Positions 18,257-25,157 of a stretch of 32,421 nucleotides of DNA are shown here, in pieces. The stretch covers positions 1-32,421 of the forward strand of contig QWQG01000029.1 in NCBI GenBank assembly GCA_003670925.1, read 5' to 3'. The position numbers and the translations under genes were made by a program. The stretch is from Planctomycetota bacterium (GTDB lineage: Bacteria > Planctomycetota > Planctomycetia > Planctomycetales > Planctomycetaceae). The notes below the pieces were generated by a model. The model was not told the origin of the DNA. It saw only the letters and a program-made list of their open reading frames with translations, and did not search any database. The first letter of the stretch is position 1. The number at the start of each line of letters is the position of its first letter.

Positions 18257-20551
18257 TCAGGGGGTGGTCACCTCTGTTTGACGCAAGATTCTGACCGCTT
18301 CAATGGCCCCGGCTTCTGGTGCAAGGGCTGTATTGGCGATTCCGGAGACGACTTTTGTGATGTTGTGATCGACTTGGTCTGCGATGCCCCACGTTTGTCC
18401 ATCAGCACGAGTCATGTAGACGGAAAGTGTATGATGACCACTCCCCGGTCGTTCGCCGATAATGTGCAGAATGGTGAACATGCCGTCGCGGCCACCGAAG
18501 AGTTGCTCGCCAATCCGATAACCGGCCCGGACGCGGCCTGAATTGACGACCAGATTCTCTGGAGAGACGAAGAACTCGGTTCCGGCCAGCTCCGTGCGCA
18601 CCCGATGCAGGAGGCTAAGTAACTGGTTACCGTCCATCACCGCGAGTGCATTCAAGCCGTCGGAGATGACGATTTGCGTGTTGAACTGTGCGTCTCTTTC
18701 ACGTCGCAACCCTGCGATCACCGTGGCAGCCTCGTCTGACAGATGCTCACCCGAGACCGGATGCAGGATAAAATCCGTGCGGTCTGCAGATCGCGTGTTT
18801 AATCGTGTAACATCAGGAACAGTCGCGACGAAGGCATCGTCTAACTGCATCCAGATGGAGATTTTGGCGTCGTCGTAGATGTGCTGAATGTGTTTGGCCA
18901 GCGATGGATGCAGAATCGAAGGCTGTGCGCCAAATCCTTCGGCAATAAAGACGCCGCGGGCACGCACGGCCGCGATCAGGGTGGCCGCTGCGGACTGAAT
19001 TTCCTTGTCTGATCGGGCATCGTTTTTTCGGCGACAGTACTGTTGATACACCCAAGATGGATCGCCGAAGTGCTCCGTGGGCTGCCCCTCTGCATCGATC
19101 ACACCCAGTTGCTGGAAGAACTGCCACATGCGATCATTGACTTTAAAACCAAATTTTTCACGAATATGAACGTGATCCTGAAAGCCGGTTGTCAGATATC
19201 CCAGCATCGGATCAATGCGCGTCGGCAACGCCATCAGATAGCCGGGGTTAGCGGGCATGATCTGATCGATGCACCATCGCAGATCATCGAGACTGACATC
19301 CATGTGCAACGTGGAACATACGTCCAGACCAATCATCAGTCCATGCAGTTTGCCCATCACGATGTCTTCCAGACAACAACGCACGAGCTGTTCGCGTGAC
19401 CGAAAAACTTCCGGGCCAATGAAGCCGGCAACATCATTAAGAATAACCCACGGATGTTCGTGTTTGCCACGACGCGTAAGAGTCGCTGCAACCATCTGAG
19501 TGAGTACTTTGGCAAAGCCATACTTGCGCGATTCATGAACGACCATATCAACACCATGACCATGGCCATTCGTAAAGTCGGCTCCCTGACCTGTCTCAAA
19601 GTAGAGGCTAAATCGTCCGTCTCGCGACTTTGCATGCTGCACCATCTTATCGACGGAAATATCAAACGTGTTGTTTGCGTTGTCATTTCCAGCAATGCTT
19701 TGAAACCACAATGCCGTGAGGCTGGGATGGGCGCTTTCCACCGCAGCCTGAACATCGATATGCGCGAGGACGCAGTGCGGCAAGACATTTTCAATTCCAA
19801 ATGTCACCAACACATCCCTGAGCGTTTCCTCCACGGCTGCCACGGATTCCGGAGTGCTCGAAACGGGATTCGTCCCCAGCAGCACATCGCCGACAGCGTA
19901 CGCAAAGGCGTCAAAGACCTGCCAGCGGATATCATCAACATTATCGGTTGGTGAATTGGGTTGAACCCTAGCCCCCATATAACCTCGAGCGCCAATTTTT
20001 GATTCAGGGAGTGGATTAAAAACCTTCGCGCCAATTTGAATGAGCTCAGCGTTGCTCATCAGGCGAACGACACACGCAATGACGTCACTGGAAAGTCCGG
20101 CGCGGAGAGCGTGAATCTCGGATTCGCTTCTTTCCAGCAGAAATGTTTTCAACGCTCCAAGGGTCATCTCGCCACACTTCTGCTGAATTTCACGGTTGAG
20201 GGCCGAAGTGATCAGTTCTGAAAGTTCGTCGCGAAACGGGGGGTGTTGATCGATTTCGCTCAATGCTGTGGAAGCAAGAAGCTCACGAGCCTGCCGACGA
20301 GCATCGTCATCGACCGCGGCAACGCCGATGATAGCATCACCTTCCTTGAATTCGTTTGCGGCTCCCAGCAACTGTTTGTACATCGCGGCATCCCACTTGC
20401 CCTGCACGCGTTGGATGTAAGCAAACACGCTTTCTCCCAGCGTAGAGCCTGCCATAGGCTTTGTCGTACCGCTGGCTGCCGACGATGTCGCACACTTCGC
20501 AAGCGTTTGCCCGGCAAGCCCTAATGCCAGAAATCGTCTACGATGGAGCAT
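18257..20551 (-). CDS. eutBC: Fused ethanolamine ammonia-lyase (EutB-EutC) with Tat-type leader
   Basis: The 764-residue protein joins the large (EutB, about 40-600) and small (EutC, about 610-764) subunits of the adenosylcobalamin-dependent lyase that converts ethanolamine to acetaldehyde and ammonia. EutB residues are present: R195 and Q197 (ARVQPN), N228 (GTNPV), E319 (YFETGQG), plus GFIGPE and MGKLHG. The EutC part shows ISDGLNALA, NSGRVRAGYRIGE and IGERPGSGHHTLSVYMT, and lacks the usual N-terminal third of EutC. The N-terminus MLHRRRFLALGLAG fits a twin-arginine signal (RRxFL), followed by a Cys at 20 with a poor lipobox. ATG 20551 has AGGGA upstream; the frame is open to 20611. No microcompartment, EutA or aldehyde dehydrogenase gene is nearby. 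Confidence 0.9.
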   Translation of the reverse strand: MLHRRRFLALGLAGQTLAKCATSSAASGTTKPMAGSTLGESVFAYIQRVQGKWDAAMYKQLLGAANEFKEGDAIIGVAAVDDDARRQARELLASTALSEIDQHPPFRDELSELITSALNREIQQKCGEMTLGALKTFLLERSESEIHALRAGLSSDVIACVVRLMSNAELIQIGAKVFNPLPESKIGARGYMGARVQPNSPTDNVDDIRWQVFDAFAYAVGDVLLGTNPVSSTPESVAAVEETLRDVLVTFGIENVLPHCVLAHIDVQAAVESAHPSLTALWFQSIAGNDNANNTFDISVDKMVQHAKSRDGRFSLYFETGQGADFTNGHGHGVDMVVHESRKYGFAKVLTQMVAATLTRRGKHEHPWVILNDVAGFIGPEVFRSREQLVRCCLEDIVMGKLHGLMIGLDVCSTLHMDVSLDDLRWCIDQIMPANPGYLMALPTRIDPMLGYLTTGFQDHVHIREKFGFKVNDRMWQFFQQLGVIDAEGQPTEHFGDPSWVYQQYCRRKNDARSDKEIQSAAATLIAAVRARGVFIAEGFGAQPSILHPSLAKHIQHIYDDAKISIWMQLDDAFVATVPDVTRLNTRSADRTDFILHPVSGEHLSDEAATVIAGLRRERDAQFNTQIVISDGLNALAVMDGNQLLSLLHRVRTELAGTEFFVSPENLVVNSGRVRAGYRIGEQLFGGRDGMFTILHIIGERPGSGHHTLSVYMTRADGQTWGIADQVDHNITKVVSGIANTALAPEAGAIEAVRILRQTEVTTP

Positions 20552-20582
20552 CGATAAAGTCCCTGAAAGCCGACTCAATCTG

Positions 20583-20611
20583 TGAATAAATCCTGCCCCG
20601 GAGTATGACAA
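20583..20611 (-). promoter_or_regulatory. Possible promoter of eutBC
   Basis: On the minus strand TTGTCA (20611-20606) and TATTCA (20588-20583) are 17 bases apart, about 30 bases before the eutBC ATG. The -10 is weak. If correct, it rules out the longer TTG start at 20611. Confidence 0.35.
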
Positions 20612-20637
20612 CGAAACGGGGATTTATCCACCAAGAA

Positions 20638-20650
20638 GTTTAACCGCGTG
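20638..20650 (+). repeat. Third copy of the GTTTAACCGCGTG element
   Basis: An exact 13-base match to 5344-5356 and to the complement of 5442-5454, followed by a GC-rich tail (CCGCGCGAGCAGCGTCGCG). It lies between the divergent eutBC and DapA-family genes. The rest of the 293-base gap shows no gene. Confidence 0.7.
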
Positions 20651-20844
20651 CCGCGCGAGCAGCGTCGCGTTGGGTGAATTCCCCGGCCTAGGGCGTTGCC
20701 CACACAGGCAAATGAATGTGCCCTCCGCGACCGCATCCCGCTCGCAGGACGCGGGACGTTTGGTTTTAAGAGAGGGAGAAGACCTGATATATTTGCCAAA
20801 ATTGCTGTTCTCTCACTGTGATGCTCTGCTTTTCGGAAGAAATA

Positions 20845-21786
20845 ATGCCAGACAATTTGAATGTATTCTGTGGTTGTATCCCAGCCTTGATGACACCCTG
20901 TGCGGCCGATGGTGTGCCGGATTTTGTGGCACTGGTTGCGAAAGCTAAGGAACTGATTGAAATTGGCATGCGAGCTGTAGTGTATTGTGGTTCGATGGGT
21001 GATTGGCCCTTGTTGACGGATGCCCAGCGACAGGAAGGTGTGCGACAGTTGTGTGAGGCGGGGGTTCCGGTCGTTGTCGGAACAGGCGCTCAGAATCCGG
21101 CGATAGCAGCTGCTCATGCGGCGCACGCGAAGAAAGTTGGTGCGGCGGGTTTGATGGTCATTCCGCGAGTTCTGTCACGTGGTAGTTCAGCGACCGCACA
21201 ACGTCATCATTTCGCAGGGGTTCTCAAAGCAGCGGCAGGCTTGCCTGCCGTCATTTACAATAGTCCGTATTATGGATTCGAAACGAAGGCTGAGCTGTTC
21301 TTTGACCTCCAGCGAGAGTTTTCAAATCTGGTGGGCTTCAAGGAATTCGGCGGAGCGGACTCATTGAGTTACGCGGCCGAACACATCACCAACCGCGATC
21401 CTCGCCTGACGCTAATGGTCGGTGTCGATACGCAGGTCTATCACGGCTTCGTGCACTGCGGTGCTGCCGGTGCGATCACGGGCGTCGGCAACGCACTGCC
21501 GCGTGAAGTTCTGCGACTGATCGCTCTGTGCGAAAAAGCAGCCACCGGCTGTCCCGATTCGCGGCGGCTGGCTCAGGAACTGAACGAAGCTCTGACCGTG
21601 CTGTCCACCTACGACGAAGGCCCCGATCTGGTGCTGTACTATAAATACCTGATGGTGTTGGAAGGCAATTCGGAATACAGCCATCATTTTAATCCGTCTG
21701 ACGTACTTAGCCCCAGCCAGCAGGCGTTCATTCAAACCCAGTGGCAGCTCTTTCGCACATGGTGGAGCCGCTGGAATCAGGGCTAA
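20845..21786 (+). CDS. DapA/NAL-superfamily lyase, pyrroline-4-hydroxy-2-carboxylate deaminase-like
   Basis: The 313-residue protein is a TIM-barrel Schiff-base enzyme of the dihydrodipicolinate synthase superfamily. It has the conserved tyrosine Y138 (IYNSPYYGFET) and Schiff-base lysine K166 (GFKEFGG). The usual GTTGE motif is CGSMGDWPLLT, which argues against a lysine-biosynthesis DapA. This motif with PRVLSRG and GVDTQVYHGFVHCGA resembles the hydroxyproline-pathway deaminase (HypD) as I remember it, which converts 1-pyrroline-4-hydroxy-2-carboxylate to 2-oxoglutarate semialdehyde. ATG at 20845 has GGAAG five bases upstream and gives the family N-terminus; an in-frame ATG at 20821 is less good. 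No other hydroxyproline gene is adjacent. Superfamily is certain; subfamily is moderate. Confidence 0.82.
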   Translation: MPDNLNVFCGCIPALMTPCAADGVPDFVALVAKAKELIEIGMRAVVYCGSMGDWPLLTDAQRQEGVRQLCEAGVPVVVGTGAQNPAIAAAHAAHAKKVGAAGLMVIPRVLSRGSSATAQRHHFAGVLKAAAGLPAVIYNSPYYGFETKAELFFDLQREFSNLVGFKEFGGADSLSYAAEHITNRDPRLTLMVGVDTQVYHGFVHCGAAGAITGVGNALPREVLRLIALCEKAATGCPDSRRLAQELNEALTVLSTYDEGPDLVLYYKYLMVLEGNSEYSHHFNPSDVLSPSQQAFIQTQWQLFRTWWSRWNQG

Positions 21787-21802
21787 GACAGTGGGAATTA
21801 CT

Positions 21803-22391
21803 TTAACTGCTGCGCACGCCTACAGTATCGAAGTTGTCGTCGCTGATGGGGGCGTTAATGAAAATAGATCGAGGGGCGAACGCGGCGAGGACTTCTTGGA
21901 ATTCAAATGGGCTCCTGTCCGGATCATTGCCATAGTCCTTGCCCTGAACTTTGAAGTCATAGGGGTCTTCGCCGAATGCTGGGATCCTGGACTAGACAGA
22001 CGAAACCGCGTACTGCGAGTTCGTGCGCATGATGCAGATTCTCGAGTGCGCCAAGTCCTGCCGGTTCGTCTTTGCCAATGCCGGTCGTCTGATGCAGACA
22101 GAGCAGCGTTGCTCCCGGTGATGTTTGTCCCGTGGGAATCAGCAGCCATGCCGGGACACGATCACCTAGTTCCGTCGCAAATGAGATTTTCTGACGTTCG
22201 TAGCCCGCAACGGGTACCGTCGGCACAACTTGCGCGTCGATAGGTACGCGACAATCAGAATCCGGAAGAGTTCCCATGGTGAGACTCATTCCTGCCAGAA
22301 TCAGCGCCCGCCGCATACCCATTTGCAACGGCGTCGTGATCGGCTGTAACCAGCCTGCGTCATCTCTCAGAACCATGACGTTGTGGTGATC
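21803..22391 (-). pseudogene. Decayed alpha/beta hydrolase (acetyl xylan esterase/dienelactone hydrolase-like)
   Basis: Two minus-strand frames carry parts of one esterase-like protein. The first (22391 to about 21985) encodes VLRDDAGWLQPITTP, ISFATELGDRVPAWLLIP, LCLHQTTGIGKDEPAGLG and RGFVCLVQD. The frame then shifts near 21982 (expected D-Y-P is now GATC-CCA, a two-base loss) and continues as PAFGEDPYDF, then KDYGNDPDRSPFEFQEV and LAAFAPRSIFINAPISDDNF to a TAA at 21803. The segment between YDF and KDYGND that should carry the nucleophile GHSLGG motif, roughly 90 residues, is missing. So are the signal peptide and the last part with the catalytic His. N-terminal truncation, internal deletion, frameshift and C-terminal truncation together show a dead gene. 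Confidence 0.82.
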
Positions 22392-22409
22392 TTAGACGTC
22401 TCCGTTAGG

Positions 22410-24791
22410 CTATCGGCATTCAGCGAGGGCGGTTCGCGCAGATTGAATCTTGGCGGCGGGAAGTTCAACATCGTCTGGCAGATAGCGAGCCTGTTCATAG
22501 ATTTCGGCGAGTGTCTGCACTGCGCTACCTTGTTGCGGGGATTCAGCAGCGAGCTGTGTCGCAGCGGCGCGATGCGTCCACCAAGATTCAACGAGCTTGT
22601 GCGGATTCAACGCCAGTGCGTGAAACGCCGAGATGACGTCCTCGCGTGAGCGAATGTCACTTGGCTGGTAAACTCGCTGAGAATCGGCAACGCCAGTTGC
22701 AACCGATACCAGTTGCAGCAATGGTCGCCGCATCACGAACACAGCAACAGCCACCATTCCCAAAAGTCCCAGACCGATCATAAGAAATGATTCGAGCGGC
22801 AATTGAGTGTCACCGGAAACGGAAGTGCCCCCACCGGACGACGCTCGCGGTGAAGTCGGGGCTGGTGGTGCCTTGCTGAGATCTGACAGAAAATTGGATG
22901 CGGCATCACTCCACGTGTGCGTGCTTGAATCCGTGTGAGACTGCTGCCGTGACGAATCGCGTGGTCGTCGCGATTCACCTGATCGCTCCTTAAACTTCGC
23001 TCCATTGATCAATTCTTCCATCTGATCATCCATGCCGCTCAGCAAGTCCGTCAGCGATTTCTGCAGACCTGCGTCACCGGGAGTTCCGTTCCGACCACTC
23101 GGACTAGCCGTGTTTTCCGGCTGCATGGGATTCTTCCCGGACGAGCCTTCATTTCGATCAGTCTGACCGGCAAGCGAATCCAGCTTTGACTGCTGCTCAG
23201 CCTGCTTTTCCGCAAATTGTCGGGCTTTAGTTTCTTCCCTCGCATTCTGGATCAGTTGATCGAGTGTGCCACGGAGGCCCCGTTTTTGCAGCTCACGTTG
23301 AATATCGATCTTCGATTGGTTCGTTTCCGGAGACGCATCCGGAGAACCTGTCGGTTCCGAATCATTGCCCCCGGAATCACGTGGCATTGATGATTGCGGA
23401 CGTGCATTGCTACCAGACGTTTTGGAATCGGGAGTTCCTTCTTTTGCACCGGGTGCCGGAAATCCCCTGCGGAGCTGCTCCTGCAGGAATTCCGAAACGG
23501 AAGGCATCGATTTTTCCGATGAACCATTCCCGGATGATTTTTGACCCTGCCGTTCAGCGCTCTGATCAAGGCCGTCACGATCCGCAGGCGGCGACTGGGG
23601 GTTTCTACCGGACGGCATCTCCGCAGGCGGAAAAACTTCGCCTTGCTCCGACGTCCTCGGGCCGAATCTGACTGGCGGTTCAACGGGCGTCGCACGATCC
23701 GGACGTCGATTCACGCGTTTTAAAGCGTCAGGTGCCGGGGCACTTCCATTATCTTCGCTGCGCGGCGACCGCATACCAGGACGCACCTCCGGCAAACGTG
23801 TCTCGTCGGGGTCAGGGCTATCCGTTCCATCGTCAGATGGCTGCTGTTTTCGCTGCGAATCCTTGAAGCGCTCCAACAAATCCTGAAATGCCTGCAATGA
23901 TGGCTGCTGAGTTTCACGATTGCCTGCCTCTTCGTCGCCAGGATCGCCTGCACCACGCTCAACCTCGTTTAGGTCAGCCTCGTTGCGATCGGTGTCAGGT
24001 TGTTCGGTGCGCGGTTCTTCGGTGTCAGGTTGTTCGGTGCGCGGTTGTTCGGTGCGCGGTTGTTCGGTGTCAGGTTGTTCGGTGCGAGGTTGTTCGGTGC
24101 GAGGTTGTCGTTCGTCTCCGCCGCCGCGTTTCGGGGACGTGCGTGGCAAAGCATCGGCGCCATCCTCGGAAGCATCGACACGCGGACTCCCGTCCTCATT
24201 CTGCGGCGACTTGTTTTTTTTACCCTGAGCGATCTCAGACAGTTTCTTCATGGCGTCTTTGAGCAACTCCCATGATTGGTCAGCAGGCTTCGTCGGTGGC
24301 GATGCCTGCTCCTGAGGCTGAGTTGGAGATTGTCCCCGTCGCCGCGGAACCGGAGGCAACGGCGAGTTAGAAGTATCGCTGTCATTTTTGGGCAGCAGGC
24401 CATCTTTCGAAAACTGTTCCAGCAACTTCTTCAAATTCTGTTGCATGGCCGGATTCGCCATCGCTTCATCCAACTGCTCCTTCGGGATCGAATTAAGATC
24501 AGGAGGCATGACACCCGGTGGCAGTTGCTCCTGCAACTTATTCAGCGCCTGCTGCAACTGTTCCAACTGCTTGTCGTCGATCTTTGGACTGTCCTCAGGA
24601 GCAGCGACGATTGAACGTAATTTCTGCAGCAACTGCATCTGAGTCTGCACATCGGACAGCTTGCCCTGTGGTAACGGAAGAATCCGCTGCGAACCAAGAT
24701 CTCCTGACACCGATTGTGCTTCCGCCGTGTCGGTGCTGCACAACAGCGTCAACAGCACGCCCAGCATGCATCCACCAACAGAAGTCCGCAT
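22410..24791 (-). CDS. Secreted low-complexity protein with C-terminal DUF4129-like domain
   Basis: The 793-residue product has a signal peptide (MRTSVGGCMLGVLLTLLCSTDTAEAQ), then a Gln/Leu-rich helical part (about 40-130). A long disordered region rich in Pro, Glu, Arg, Ser and Gln follows, including eight pentapeptides (QPRTE/QPDTE, residues 229-268). Then come one membrane helix (FLMIGLGLLGMVAVAVFVM, about 668-687) and a cytoplasmic domain (about 713-792; REDVISAFHALAL...WWTHRAAATQLA...LAEIYEQARYLPDDVEL) like DUF4129. ATG 24791 has AGGAA 9 bases upstream and places the signal peptide at the N-terminus, so I prefer it to the longer frame opening at 24848. DUF4129 proteins often accompany MoxR/DUF58 genes, but none is here. 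Function unknown. Confidence 0.8.
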   Translation of the reverse strand: MRTSVGGCMLGVLLTLLCSTDTAEAQSVSGDLGSQRILPLPQGKLSDVQTQMQLLQKLRSIVAAPEDSPKIDDKQLEQLQQALNKLQEQLPPGVMPPDLNSIPKEQLDEAMANPAMQQNLKKLLEQFSKDGLLPKNDSDTSNSPLPPVPRRRGQSPTQPQEQASPPTKPADQSWELLKDAMKKLSEIAQGKKNKSPQNEDGSPRVDASEDGADALPRTSPKRGGGDERQPRTEQPRTEQPDTEQPRTEQPRTEQPDTEEPRTEQPDTDRNEADLNEVERGAGDPGDEEAGNRETQQPSLQAFQDLLERFKDSQRKQQPSDDGTDSPDPDETRLPEVRPGMRSPRSEDNGSAPAPDALKRVNRRPDRATPVEPPVRFGPRTSEQGEVFPPAEMPSGRNPQSPPADRDGLDQSAERQGQKSSGNGSSEKSMPSVSEFLQEQLRRGFPAPGAKEGTPDSKTSGSNARPQSSMPRDSGGNDSEPTGSPDASPETNQSKIDIQRELQKRGLRGTLDQLIQNAREETKARQFAEKQAEQQSKLDSLAGQTDRNEGSSGKNPMQPENTASPSGRNGTPGDAGLQKSLTDLLSGMDDQMEELINGAKFKERSGESRRPRDSSRQQSHTDSSTHTWSDAASNFLSDLSKAPPAPTSPRASSGGGTSVSGDTQLPLESFLMIGLGLLGMVAVAVFVMRRPLLQLVSVATGVADSQRVYQPSDIRSREDVISAFHALALNPHKLVESWWTHRAAATQLAAESPQQGSAVQTLAEIYEQARYLPDDVELPAAKIQSARTALAECR
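23988..24107 (-). repeat. Eight-unit 15-base coding tandem repeat (Q-P-[RD]-T-E)
   Basis: Eight consecutive 15-base units encode QPRTE, QPRTE, QPDTE, QPRTE, QPRTE, QPDTE, EPRTE and QPDTD. Units differ mainly in the third codon (CGC/CGA or GAC). They lie in the disordered part of the DUF4129 protein and could change copy number by slippage without a frameshift. Confidence 0.92.
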
Positions 24792-24934
24792 CGCGACAAT
24801 TCCTGCAAAGGCTATTCTTGTTGACTTTAGAACTCTCAACAGAAGCAAAAGGATTCTAGCACTTGCGCGGCGTCATTGAAGCGCCCATTTCCTCAATGTG
24901 AAAATCATCCGAAACAATCACGGCGCAGCAAAAA

Positions 24935-25048
24935 GGGGCAAAACGCTGTCTCCGCACGCACCCGAATACCGTGACCGCAGGGATGCTTCCTCTCGGACCT
25001 GACCCGGTTAGGCTGGACCCGCCGCGATTGGAGACAGCGTTTTGCCCC
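24935..25048 (-). ncRNA. ffs: Small SRP RNA (4.5S type)
   Basis: On the minus strand GGGGCAAAACGCTGTCTCC (25048-25030) pairs perfectly with GGAGACAGCGTTTTGCCCC (24953-24935). Between them lies the conserved SRP domain, GGTCAGGTCC-GAGA-GGAAGCA, which matches the universal GGTCAGGTCCGGAAGGAAGCA core with a GAGA tetraloop. Length is 114 bases, normal for the Alu-less bacterial form. TTTTT follows the stem, so the outer helix may double as terminator. The RNA binds Ffh and targets nascent membrane proteins. It lies between recQ and the DUF4129 gene. Confidence 0.95.
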
Positions 25049-25071
25049 TGATTGAGCAATTCGCTCCCCAC

Positions 25072-25100
25072 ATTATTCAGCCGATTGCGTTGAATCTCAA
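25072..25100 (-). promoter_or_regulatory. Likely promoter of the SRP RNA gene
   Basis: On the minus strand TTGAGA (25100-25095), a 17-base spacer and AATAAT (25077-25072) lie about 24 bases before the RNA 5' stem. The -35 is identical to that of the predicted gyrA promoter. A start near 25065 would leave a short 5' leader to be trimmed. Confidence 0.6.
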
Positions 25101-25157
25101 GTGACGACTGTGAACTTTGCGAGACGAATTGCATTTTCTCACGACAAGTCCGGTGAA

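Noticed and set aside
19454-19954. 166-residue plus-strand open frame
   Set aside because: It is antisense to the well-conserved EutB region.
18257-20551. Ethanolamine microcompartment locus
   Set aside because: No shell protein, EutA, EutE or EutJ genes are in the flanking 20 kb visible here.
20845-21786. Lysine-biosynthesis dapA
   Set aside because: The Schiff-base lysine is present but the GTTGE motif is replaced by CGSMGDWPLLT, and the sequence resembles the hydroxyproline deaminase subgroup instead.
21791-22243. 150-residue plus-strand open frame after the DapA-family gene
   Set aside because: It is antisense to the hydrolase pseudogene, whose minus-strand reading matches a known family; the plus-strand product has no recognisable features.
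23988-24107. Regular repeats resembling a CRISPR array
   Set aside because: The 15-base units are contiguous without spacers and keep the reading frame of a protein.
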